This document shows positions 1-6,039 of a stretch of DNA of 6,285 bases, one piece after another. How positions within the stretch are numbered: the first letter of the stretch is position 1; each line of letters starts with the position of its first letter. Both the position numbers and the translations under genes were made by a program. The stretch is from NCBI GenBank assembly GCA_021794335.1, contig JAJYQZ010000006.1, forward strand, positions 1 through 6,285. Reading direction: 5' to 3'. The stretch is from a bacterium (lineage in GTDB: Bacteria > SZUA-79 > Acidulodesulfobacterales > Acidulodesulfobacteraceae). The notes under the pieces were generated by a model. The model searched no databases and had not been told where the DNA came from. It saw only the letters and a list, made by a program, of their open reading frames with translations.

Positions 1-1
1 G

Positions 2-1543
2 GATTATCAAATTCTTCTTGTAGCGGAAAAATATCAAACAGGTTTCGACCAGCCTTTATTGCACACTATGTATGTCGATAAAAAACTTGACGGAGTTAAA
101 GCCGTTCAAACGTTAAGCAGGCTTAACCGGGTTTGTCCCGGGAAAGAGGATACTTTTATTCTTGATTTTGTTAATGAGAGAGAAGGTATCTTTAAATCTT
201 TTCAGCCTTATTACGAAGCTGCAACGCTTGCAGAGGAAACAGACCCCAATGCTCTTTACGACATAAAGGCCAATATAGAATCTTTTAATATTATTGATTT
301 ACGGGATGTGGAAGATTTTTGCGGAATTTTTTTCAAGAGCGAAAAGTTAAGAGATAACATAGAACATGGTCAGTTGAACTCGATTATCGATAAAGCTGTG
401 GATAAATTTAATAGACTTGAAAAAATGGAAGATAAAGAAAGTTTTAAAAAAATTTGCGGGGTTTTTATTAGATTATATTCCTTTATTGCTCAAATTATGC
501 CTTTTAGCGATGCAGATATTGAAAAGTTTTATGCTTATGTTAGATTTCTCTTGAGAAAACTACCTAAGAGAACAAACGGCGAGGTATTCAGAATAGGTGA
601 TGAAGTTGCATTGGAATATTATAGGCTGCAAAAAATAGCTTCTGGACGGATTGAACTTCAAAAGAATTCGGAATCAAAACTAAAACCGTTAATAGACGCG
701 GGAAGAGCAAGGGATAATGAAAATTATGCTTTGCTCTCCGAAATAATTGATATTTACAACGAACATTTCAAAACCGATTTTAAAGAGGCTGATAGGTTGT
801 TTTTTGACCAGATTGAGGAATCCTTACTGGATAATGAAGATTTAGCCATAAAAGCAAGAAGCAATTCGATTGAAAATTTTAAATACGGATTCGGCGATAC
901 ATTAGATAAAATATTCGTTGAACGAATGGACCAAAATATGGATATCTTCAAAAATATATTTAATGATAATAGGTTTAAAGAGATTGTGGAGAATTATTTT
1001 CTCAACAGGGTTTATACGCGTTTCAATTCCGTTCCCATTATAGATAAAGAAAAAACGCTTATTAATGAGATTGTATCCGATGGCGAATTTAGCAGTGATA
1101 AAAAATTCGTGGAATACCTGCCGGTTTATTCGTTAGAGGCTGCCGCTTCAGGTTTTAGCAGGGAAGAACATGTCGAGGCTGTTGGCTGGATGAAGGCTCC
1201 AGGTAGGAAGCTCAATATGGATATGTTTATAGCTAAGGTGGTAGGACATTCTATGGAGCCTACTATTCCTGACGGCAGTTACTGCATATTTCGCATAGAA
1301 CACGGCGGTTCCCGCAACGGAACTATCGTTTTAGTGGAATCAAGGCAGGTTGCGGATAATGAAACAAACCAAAAATTTACGGTAAAACGCTATAACAGTG
1401 AAAAAGAGTATTTTGAAGACGGCTCTTGGATTCATAAGCGAATCATTCTGTCTCCAAATAATAAGAAATTTGAGCCGATAATCTTAGAAAACGTGCCGGA
1501 AACAGATTTTAAGGTTGTCGCGGAGTTCATAAGCACTATATAA
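2..1543 (+). CDS. hsdR: Type I restriction R-subunit-like helicase with C-terminal S24 (LexA/UmuD-like) peptidase domain, 5' truncated by window edge
   Basis: The reading frame is open from the first bases, so the true start lies outside the window; 513 residues are visible and the ATG/TTG codons near 59-70 are internal. Residues 1-45 carry SF2 helicase motif V (ILLVAEKYQTGFDQPLL) and motif VI (QTLSRLNR), spaced as in HsdR translocases. An HsdR-like helical region follows to about residue 370. Residues about 375-513 are a LexA/UmuD-type S24 domain: nucleophile Ser417 in GHSMEP, general-base Lys462 in FTVKRY, and an AAASGF segment (Ser383-Gly384) where UmuD/LexA proteins cut themselves. HsdR proteins normally cut and translocate foreign DNA with HsdM and HsdS, neither of which is visible. 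By inference the S24 domain could make the enzyme self-cleaving or damage-responsive. The helicase assignment is firm; type I rather than another restriction helicase class is likely but rests only on the C-terminal part. Confidence 0.85.
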   Translation, partial: DYQILLVAEKYQTGFDQPLLHTMYVDKKLDGVKAVQTLSRLNRVCPGKEDTFILDFVNEREGIFKSFQPYYEAATLAEETDPNALYDIKANIESFNIIDLRDVEDFCGIFFKSEKLRDNIEHGQLNSIIDKAVDKFNRLEKMEDKESFKKICGVFIRLYSFIAQIMPFSDADIEKFYAYVRFLLRKLPKRTNGEVFRIGDEVALEYYRLQKIASGRIELQKNSESKLKPLIDAGRARDNENYALLSEIIDIYNEHFKTDFKEADRLFFDQIEESLLDNEDLAIKARSNSIENFKYGFGDTLDKIFVERMDQNMDIFKNIFNDNRFKEIVENYFLNRVYTRFNSVPIIDKEKTLINEIVSDGEFSSDKKFVEYLPVYSLEAAASGFSREEHVEAVGWMKAPGRKLNMDMFIAKVVGHSMEPTIPDGSYCIFRIEHGGSRNGTIVLVESRQVADNETNQKFTVKRYNSEKEYFEDGSWIHKRIILSPNNKKFEPIILENVPETDFKVVAEFISTI

Positions 1544-1567
1544 TTTACATTTGCCGTCTTATATATT

Positions 1568-1592
1568 GAAAACGGCTGGGCATCCGTTTTTC
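1568..1592 (+). terminator. Weak intrinsic terminator after the restriction helicase gene
   Basis: AAAACGG (1569-1575) pairs perfectly with CCGTTTT (1584-1590) around an 8-nt loop. The 3' arm runs into five T residues. It lies 25 nt past the stop codon at 1543. The stem is short and only moderately G/C, so termination may be partial; the A-run on the other side would let it act on both strands. Confidence 0.45.
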
Positions 1593-1639
1593 ATTGATTC
1601 TATAGTTATGATTCGCACAAGCCATCCGGATGTTATTGA

Positions 1640-2021
1640 TTTAGCTGTCCGCCGGAAAATTGGTCAATTCTATTTTACGATTTATACTTTAAGACTGTTA
1701 AGGAAAATATAGGATTTGGGGAATTAGATCCGCAATCATATTGGGGTTTTGATGATTTAGAACACAAAGCGGGAACAAAACTTTTAAATTGTTTTTATGT
1801 TCAGGCGGAAGTTAAAAAGGAGAAAACTAAAGAGTTTTATAAATATTCGAAAAGTTATGATGTTGCATAAGTTTAATTTCGAGGGTTTTTTAAAAGCAAT
1901 CGAAGATGGTAAGATTTTAGTAGATTTCGATGCTCGCACCGGACACAATCATGGAACGAAATTTAGGATGAGGCAGAACGCTCTTCCTTTACTATATGAA
2001 AATGCTACGGTAATTATTTAG
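1640..2021 (+). pseudogene. Frameshifted C-terminal remnant of an MvaI/BcnI-family type II restriction endonuclease
   Basis: Two frames must be joined. The first, open from after a TGA at 1637-1639 to TAA at 1868-1870, reads FGELDPQSYWGFDDLEHKAG and on to EFYKYSK. The second, ending at 2021, continues VMMLHKFNFEGFL and then FDARTGHNHGTKFRMRQ. Together they match the conserved C-terminal half of the MvaI/BcnI family as I remember it. Removing one A from the AAAA run at 1850-1853 restores one continuous frame (KYSK-VMML), so the lesion is a one-base insertion. About 125 residues remain against roughly 240 or more for the family. No start codon, ribosome site or N-terminal half, where the nuclease catalytic residues lie, can be found between 1544 and 1640, so it should be inactive even without the frameshift. 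The break in the A run could be a sequencing error, but the missing N-terminus could not. Confidence 0.7.
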
Positions 2022-2143
2022 ACTTATGTTTTTTAAACACGCATAAAAATCTCATTAATTAATTTTATACCCTATTTTATGTTGTTAGAATGAGCTGAGA
2101 TTGATTGTTATTAATATCATAAACCTTATATTTTATATTTTTT

Positions 2144-2866
2144 TCAATTCGATAATAATTTGGCAAAAGAATTTAAATAATTGACTACCCAGTCAAATTT
2201 TTTATGCGTTAATGGAACAATAGTGGGATCACCTTCTCTTGTATCCCATAATTTATTGAAATTATAAATAGGCGGGTACCTATTATCCATCGAAAATTTA
2301 CAAGCAATCAATGAACTTAGTTTAAGTTTAGAAACCGAGGAGATTTTTTCATCATTACCGTTAAATCCAGAGCAAGTTGCAAAATTATCGATGCATTTTT
2401 TTATCTCCGGTTTGGCTTTTTCGTATGCAACTTCGTAACAAAGCGTTTCAATATTCCCTCTTTTTTTATCTTCTGGCATCATTGCCACAAAAACAGTAGG
2501 TTTTCCAGAATCTATTTTTGGTTCTTTTAAGGTTTCTTCAGGAATATTTTTATAAAATTGTTTTATGTCGTTAGCTTCTTTTATTGCAACCTTTATATTA
2601 TTAAATGCTGCTTCATAATCATCATCATTATCACCTATAACAATAATAAATTCTAACTCTTCAGCTTTAGAAGCAGCAATAATGTTAGAAAATATTGTTT
2701 TCCATTGGGTTTTTCCATCCGCGTTTCCTCCTAATTCTTTAGGAGTACTAATTTGATAATCTAAAGTTATATCTCTATTTTTTATTAAATTTTCTAAAAA
2801 ATGCTTATCAGAGTCTCCTTCGCAAATAATAAGTATTTTTTTCTTTATTTCAAAATTTTTTGACAT
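2144..2866 (-). CDS. TOPRIM-like nuclease partner (DUF3226/AriB/AbiLii-like) of the upstream ATPase
   Basis: This is a 240-residue protein. A beta strand ending in ILIICEGDSDKHFLENLI (residues 11-28) gives the TOPRIM glutamate, Glu16. FIIVIGDNDDD (residues 73-83) gives the acidic DxD, Asp79/Asp81. MPEDKKRGNIETLC (130-143) resembles the conserved G-x-[IL]-E segment of DUF3226/DUF4435-type TOPRIM proteins. TOPRIM domains use these acids to bind metal for DNA or RNA cleavage. No signal peptide or membrane segment is seen, so it should be cytosolic. The ATG at 2866 lies 37 nt after the ATPase stop on the same strand, so the two are probably co-transcribed; its ribosome site is weak and translation may depend on that of the ATPase gene. 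Pairing with an AAA ATPase suggests the effector of a split OLD/PARIS/AbiL-like defence system. The TOPRIM assignment is good; the exact family name is from memory. Confidence 0.75.
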   Translation of the reverse strand: MSKNFEIKKKILIICEGDSDKHFLENLIKNRDITLDYQISTPKELGGNADGKTQWKTIFSNIIAASKAEELEFIIVIGDNDDDYEAAFNNIKVAIKEANDIKQFYKNIPEETLKEPKIDSGKPTVFVAMMPEDKKRGNIETLCYEVAYEKAKPEIKKCIDNFATCSGFNGNDEKISSVSKLKLSSLIACKFSMDNRYPPIYNFNKLWDTREGDPTIVPLTHKKFDWVVNYLNSFAKLLSN

Positions 2867-2903
2867 TATATAAGGAATTTCAAAAAAATATTTTCATATT
2901 TAA

Positions 2904-3986
2904 TTAACGAATTTCAATGTCACTCGAAAGTGAGTGAATAAGAATATTGCCGGGAATATTTCTGAAATTAATAGATCCAGACTTATCATCATTTGGAACT
3001 CTTGAAAATTGCAATAAACAAAAATCTCCAGCATTATCTTGATTAATTGTAGGAGTTAATGCCTGTAAACATTCTAAACTGTGAGTAGAAATAAATAACT
3101 GGTTTTTTTGCTCTTTAGCCAATTTGCAGATAATCTTCCATAATTTTTTATACCGCTCATGAAATATCCCGTTTTCTATTTCATCTATTACAATTATCCC
3201 GTTTTTATAAATTATAGAAGCTAATACTATACTTAATATTTTATTTAGACCTTCTGAAACCAATGGTGTTTGAAGTTTTTTATCTCCAAGATCAATAAAA
3301 ATAGATTGGATACTACCAGGAGAAAGAGTTGTTATTCCCTTAATAAAAGGGAAAAAATCTTTCATTATTTCAATAACTTCTTTTTCTTCATTTCTTATGC
3401 TTAAATCCGAAAACCATTTAATATTGTCTGCCATACTATATCCAAATTTTGAGGGGAAAAATGCTAAGTTATGTCCAAATTGTTCAATAGTTCCATCCTG
3501 AAAAAGCTGATTTTTTGTCAATTTTACGGATATTTTTTGGGATTGTTCCTTATTTTTTCTTCTTTCTATAATAAATGGAGCAATGTTATCCTGTCCACCT
3601 AAAGAAATCTGACCTATATTTTCCTTGCTATAATAAAGAAGTAAATCAAACTTGTTATTTTTGATGTCTGAATATTGAATATTTATTTTTTTTTCTGTTT
3701 GATAGTTATAAAAAAGGGTGTCCCATTGCAATCTAAACTGATCAGGTGTTAGGGAATTAAAAATTGTTGGAAGTAAAGCGCTAAAACTATTATCAGGGTT
3801 TATGTTACGCTCAGCATTTATTTGCAATATTGCAGAAACAAGGCCTCTAGAGCCTATCATTATAGATTCTAATAATGCTGTTTTGCCTGATCCATTATCT
3901 CCGGTTACAATATTTATTTGTTTTAATTCTTCTAAATTAACGGTTTCGAAACACCGGAAATTTTCTAATTTTAGTGTTTTGATCAT
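2904..3986 (-). CDS. AAA/ABC-type ATPase of a two-gene OLD/PARIS/AbiL-like defence system
   Basis: This is a 360-residue protein starting MIKTLKLENFRCFETVNL, the usual opening of AAA_15/AAA_21 (SMC/RecF-like) ATPases. The Walker A motif is GDNGSGKT (29-36). A degenerate ABC signature lies at VSEGLNKIL (243-251). Walker B is IIVIDEIENG (264-273) with Asp268 and the probable catalytic Glu269, and an H-loop STHS has His302. The middle, about 50-220, is divergent as expected for a sensor insert. I chose the ATG at 3986: the upstream in-frame TTG at 4031 overlaps the predicted -10 box at 4028-4033, so it cannot lie on the mRNA. No strong Shine-Dalgarno precedes 3986. Such ATPases bind a TOPRIM effector and release or activate it on sensing a phage trigger; in PARIS (AriA/AriB) the trigger is an anti-restriction protein. 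Here the trigger is unknown. An AbiLi-like or unclassified ATPase is equally possible. Confidence 0.85.
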   Translation of the reverse strand: MIKTLKLENFRCFETVNLEELKQINIVTGDNGSGKTALLESIMIGSRGLVSAILQINAERNINPDNSFSALLPTIFNSLTPDQFRLQWDTLFYNYQTEKKINIQYSDIKNNKFDLLLYYSKENIGQISLGGQDNIAPFIIERRKNKEQSQKISVKLTKNQLFQDGTIEQFGHNLAFFPSKFGYSMADNIKWFSDLSIRNEEKEVIEIMKDFFPFIKGITTLSPGSIQSIFIDLGDKKLQTPLVSEGLNKILSIVLASIIYKNGIIVIDEIENGIFHERYKKLWKIICKLAKEQKNQLFISTHSLECLQALTPTINQDNAGDFCLLQFSRVPNDDKSGSINFRNIPGNILIHSLSSDIEIR

Positions 3987-4027
3987 AATATTAATAATTA
4001 AATATTTAAATTTATAAATATATCTTA

Positions 4028-4056
4028 ACAATAATAAAAATTAATTATATTGTCAA
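4028..4056 (-). promoter_or_regulatory. Sigma-70-type promoter of the ATPase/TOPRIM operon
   Basis: On the minus strand a perfect -35 box TTGACA (4056-4051) is followed after exactly 17 nt by TATTGT (4033-4028), which matches four of six -10 positions. Transcription would begin near 4021 and give a leader of about 35 nt before the ATG at 3986. It means the defence pair has its own promoter rather than depending on read-through from the integrase gene upstream. Confidence 0.6.
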
Positions 4057-4089
4057 TGAATTTTTGTCCATATTTGTTTGTATTTTTAT

Positions 4090-4968
4090 TTATTTCCCGC
4101 CGAGATAAACCTTCGTGATATAATCCCTGTTATGTCCGAGTTCTCGTGAAACCGCCATTTTTGCCTCTTTCTCGGTAAATCCTTCACTTATGAGTTCCGT
4201 ATATCTTTCTTGAGCTTCGGAATGCCTTACCGCGTGCATGTGAAAGCCCTGAGCTTTGATTGAGTTCGACAAGTGGTCTTTTTCCTGCTTTAGGTTCCTG
4301 TCCATCCTATATTCACCTCCTTTTGCATATTTTTGCAGTTCCTTAATCTCTTTTGCTTTTTCATCCGAGAGTGAGATATTCCTCGGTCTTCCGTTCTTGC
4401 ACCAGCTTCCTTTCAGTTCCAAAACATTGCCTTTTAAAACGGAATAGTCTTTGGCTATGGCAAGTCCGGCGTGGATAGCCTCTTCCCGCCTTAATCCTGC
4501 AATTTCGGCAATTTTAAGCTGGACGTAAACATTTATGTCTTTTTCCTTGAAATGTGCAAGTTTTTCGTTTATATCGATACCTTTTGCCCCAAGGCTTTTA
4601 TCTTTATACTCTATTACCCGTTTAAGTCCCAGTTCTCCGTTGCTTGCCGTTATGTTCGTTCTTTTAGTTTCAAAAAGAAATGAGCGCAGGCTCGATACGT
4701 AATTAATAATCGTTGCGTCTTTAAGCCCTTGGGCTTTATAATAATCTGCCATTTTTTTAATATCGGCATTGGTCCATGTTCCTATGTCGCTCTTTCGGTT
4801 CGCTGTTACCCCAATCCCGTAATACCTTGCATCACGGGCTATCATTCCCATATCTTGACGGATATCGTGGTCTCGTTTGTTAGAAACGATTGATACGGGA
4901 TTATCAACTTTGTGAAAATGCTCAATTTGCTTTAATTCCTGATTTATTTTATATTCTAATTTTGTCAT
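4090..4968 (-). CDS. Tyrosine recombinase / integrase (phage or ICE type)
   Basis: This is a 292-residue protein starting MTKLEYKIN. Residues about 30-105 form the helical SAM-like, DNA-binding N-terminal domain of phage integrases. The catalytic domain follows with a full set of residues: Arg160 in GLRREEA, a candidate Lys186 or Lys191 in the beta-hairpin, His245/Arg248 in HAVRHSEAQ, His279 in LGHNR, and the nucleophile Tyr288 in TKVYLGG close to the C-terminus. The pattern resembles the Pfam Integrase_1 group (with its own N-terminal domain) seen in phages and integrative elements. The enzyme breaks and rejoins DNA at att sites to integrate or excise an element. The ATG at 4968 has an AGAGG ribosome site 6 nt upstream; the in-frame ATG at 5013 has none. 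No frameshift or missing residue is seen, so it should be active. It faces away from the candidate RNA and lies just upstream of the defence operon on the same strand. Confidence 0.9.
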   Translation of the reverse strand: MTKLEYKINQELKQIEHFHKVDNPVSIVSNKRDHDIRQDMGMIARDARYYGIGVTANRKSDIGTWTNADIKKMADYYKAQGLKDATIINYVSSLRSFLFETKRTNITASNGELGLKRVIEYKDKSLGAKGIDINEKLAHFKEKDINVYVQLKIAEIAGLRREEAIHAGLAIAKDYSVLKGNVLELKGSWCKNGRPRNISLSDEKAKEIKELQKYAKGGEYRMDRNLKQEKDHLSNSIKAQGFHMHAVRHSEAQERYTELISEGFTEKEAKMAVSRELGHNRDYITKVYLGGK

Positions 4969-4974
4969 GGCTTT

Positions 4975-4979
4975 CCTCT
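4975..4979 (-). promoter_or_regulatory. Ribosome binding site fixing the integrase start
   Basis: On the minus strand AGAGG sits 6 nt before the ATG at 4968. It is the only clear Shine-Dalgarno among the starts in this window and decides between 4968 and the longer alternative at 5013. Confidence 0.7.
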
Positions 4980-5023
4980 GTGAATAACTTGTTAATTTTA
5001 AAATAATAAACAAACCTCTACCA

Positions 5024-5053
5024 GTGGCATTTAAATCGCCTATTTTTTATAAT
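5024..5053 (+). promoter_or_regulatory. Candidate promoter for the structured RNA, divergent from the integrase
   Basis: A perfect TATAAT (5048-5053) follows GTGGCA (5024-5029, four of six matches to TTGACA) with an 18-nt spacer. The start would be near 5060, just where the hairpin-rich stretch begins. The spacer includes the near-palindrome ATTTAAAT (5029-5036), a possible operator. A/T-rich DNA yields TATAAT by chance, so position relative to the RNA is the main support. Confidence 0.45.
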
Positions 5054-5059
5054 TTTAAT

Positions 5060-5575
5060 TTAAAAGAGCAGAATTTAAGGTAGAAGTTGTCTTTTCGTAT
5101 GGCTTTTTAACTGGAAAGACAATACCAGCTCGACGAAGAAAATCTTTGAGGATAAGCCAATAATCCCTATATGGTTTATAAAATTATTTTCCGGTTTATA
5201 GACCCAGGACAAGTCTTGGAAAGGTTTTTAGAGTTAAACCTTTAAGTAAGGAAGTAAAAACTATGCGGTATTTCGGGCCGCGTTAGAAAGGATATTTACT
5301 TTTAGAATAGACCCGGATTTTTCTTTTCCGAGTAGGAATAGTTCCTTTGTAAAATCTTTAATCCCGCCGGTATTTTCATCGTTTATAGATAAACTTAAAA
5401 ATCACCTGGGAAATAAAAATCTTACAAATCAAAAGTAAATATTTGCAGATTTAATAATCCGTCTGTTCGGATGGTAGAGTTTTTAATCTTTTCTAAAAGA
5501 TTGGCAAGTTTGAATCTCTTACGAAGATAATAGGTTCCATTTAATGCGCCGCCAATTAAAGCGCAGGACCTAAAG
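5060..5575 (+). ncRNA. Candidate large structured non-coding RNA (about 515 nt), class unknown
   Basis: No frame is usefully open here, yet helices follow one another almost without gaps. Clear ones are: 5086-5096/5113-5123 (11 bp with G-U pairs); 5173-5180/5197-5204 (8 bp, one G-U); 5205-5209/5214-5218 with a CAAG loop; 5220-5227/5236-5243 (AAAGGTTT/AAACCTTT); 5252-5258/5295-5301 enclosing 5261-5268/5278-5286; 5334-5338/5342-5346; a long arm 5362-5376/5398-5411 capped by 5381-5385/5390-5394; 5457-5461/5468-5472; 5485-5491/5496-5502; and 5532-5538/5566-5571 stacked on 5545-5549/5561-5565. The wobble pairs are G-U only if the + strand is transcribed; on the other strand they would be A-C mismatches. 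Length, ornate folding and position beside an integrase recall phage-associated ROOL/GOLLD RNAs, but I cannot match the primary sequence to either. No group I/II intron, RNase P, SRP or tmRNA signature is seen. No U-tract terminator follows. Confidence 0.55.
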
Positions 5576-5689
5576 ATGAATTGACTAATAATTTTATTAT
5601 ATCATATTTTTCAAAAAAATCAAATTTAAAACAATTTAAAAAATAGTAATCACTTTTTCAAAATATTATATTTTCCGCTTTTCCAGCCC

Positions 5690-5737
5690 CCTCCTTCAGT
5701 TTGTATTATCGCTACGCTCAATTCAAACTGAAGGAGG
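5690..5737. repeat. 14-bp perfect inverted repeat (hairpin/cruciform) 1
   Basis: CCTCCTTCAGTTTG (5690-5703) is repeated as its exact complement at 5724-5737, with a 20-nt spacer. No T-run follows on either strand, so it does not look like a simple terminator. It opens a 300-bp cluster of palindromes. Confidence 0.85.
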
Positions 5738-5748
5738 CTTAAATAGGA

Positions 5749-5840
5749 GTTTGTTTCTTGCTCCGTTTGATTTTGCTTTCCAAACCGACAAGCGGTTTGA
5801 AAAGCGAGACTTCGGCAAAATCAAACTCCGGCGAAACAAA
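5749..5840. repeat. Nested inverted-repeat element (hairpin/cruciform) 2
   Basis: Three concentric arms are present: TTTGTTTC (5750-5757) with GAAACAAA (5833-5840); GTTTGATTTTGC (5765-5776) with its perfect complement (5815-5826); and CAAACCG (5781-5787) with CGGTTTG (5793-5799), extended past one mismatch by GCTTT/AAAGC (5775-5779/5801-5805). The arms are separated by asymmetric unpaired segments. An alternative 8-bp pairing, 5747-5754 with 5822-5829, is also possible. This looks more like a folded single-strand recombination substrate or REP-like element than a terminator. Confidence 0.8.
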
Positions 5841-5860
5841 TAATCTAAGGACATTGTATC

Positions 5861-5910
5861 GGGCTCTGCCCGAACCCGCAAGCGTCTGCACGCTTGACCG
5901 CAGTTGGGTT
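5861..5910 (+). repeat. Double hairpin 3 (GGGC-TCT-GCCC plus CAAGCGT arm) ending in a T-run
   Basis: GGGC (5861-5864) pairs with GCCC (5868-5871). A second hairpin has AACCC (5873-5877) with GGGTT (5906-5910) outside and CAAGCGT (5879-5885) with ACGCTTG (5890-5896) around a CTGC loop inside. The 3' arm runs into a short T-run, so it could work as a terminator on the + strand. The GGGCTCTGCCC-AACCC pattern reminds me of dispersed intergenic repeats in many bacterial genomes; that is memory, not a search. Confidence 0.65.
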
Positions 5911-5938
5911 TTTGTTTATGGGCTGTAATTTTTTTAAG

Positions 5939-5962
5939 GACGGCGCGTTTAAACGCGCCGTC
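5939..5962. repeat. Perfect 24-bp palindrome without spacer
   Basis: GACGGCGCGTTT (5939-5950) is followed directly by its exact reverse complement (5951-5962). It is G/C-rich at its ends in an A/T-rich setting and has no loop, so a dimeric DNA-binding protein or cruciform is as likely as an RNA hairpin. The T-run lies before it on the + strand, so it is not a standard terminator in that direction. Confidence 0.85.
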
Positions 5963-5963
5963 A

Positions 5964-5988
5964 TATATATATCTATAAGATATATATA
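5964..5988. repeat. A/T palindrome (11-bp arms)
   Basis: TATATATATCT (5964-5974) pairs exactly with 5978-5988 around an ATA spacer. It directly follows the 24-bp palindrome. It could be an easily melted or cruciform-forming segment, as found at some replication origins. Confidence 0.7.
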
Positions 5989-6039
5989 GGGTAAAAAAGT
6001 AGGTATAAGTTATTGATACTATTAATTAATTTTAAAGGC

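Noticed and set aside
754..951. Minus-strand open frame opposite the restriction helicase gene, and similar ones at 3802-4017 (+) and 4256-4447 (+).
   Set aside because: They lie wholly inside well-supported genes on the other strand, have no recognisable domain, and are composed as expected for antisense of coding DNA.
1545..1715. Open frame continuing after the helicase stop (LPSYILKTAGHPFFIDSIV), as a separate small gene or part of the nuclease relic.
   Set aside because: It has no start codon with a ribosome site, no recognised similarity, and overlaps the terminator hairpin and the better-supported nuclease frame.
2048..2102. Inverted repeat AATCTCA/TGAGATT between the convergent genes, a possible shared terminator.
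   Set aside because: The arms are only 7 bp, A/T-rich and separated by about 40 nt, with no T-run next to the stem.
5457..5530. tRNA-like stretch: GGATGGTAGAG (D-arm-like), an AATCT...AGATT hairpin with TCT in its loop, and GTTTGAATCTC (T-loop-like).
   Set aside because: The anticodon loop has eight nucleotides, there are extra bases between D-arm and anticodon arm, the T-stem has mismatches, and no acceptor stem or 3' partner can be formed. It is at most a tRNA mimic inside the larger RNA.
5068..5574. Long-range closing helix between TTTAAGGT near 5074 and ACCTAAA near 5568 joining the RNA ends.
   Set aside because: It competes with the better-supported local arm at 5532-5571 and needs a bulge; kept out of the RNA description.
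5749..5910. Integron attC sites.
   Set aside because: GTTGGGT at 5903-5909 fits the R' consensus GTTRRRY, but no matching R'' RYYYAAC is properly placed, elements 1 and 2 lack both, and no cassette ORF lies between them.
2055..6034. A 14-nt match ATTAATTAATTTTA at about 2055 and 6020 as possible attL/attR direct repeats.
   Set aside because: It is pure A/T low-complexity sequence in an A/T-rich window and has no other features of an attachment site.
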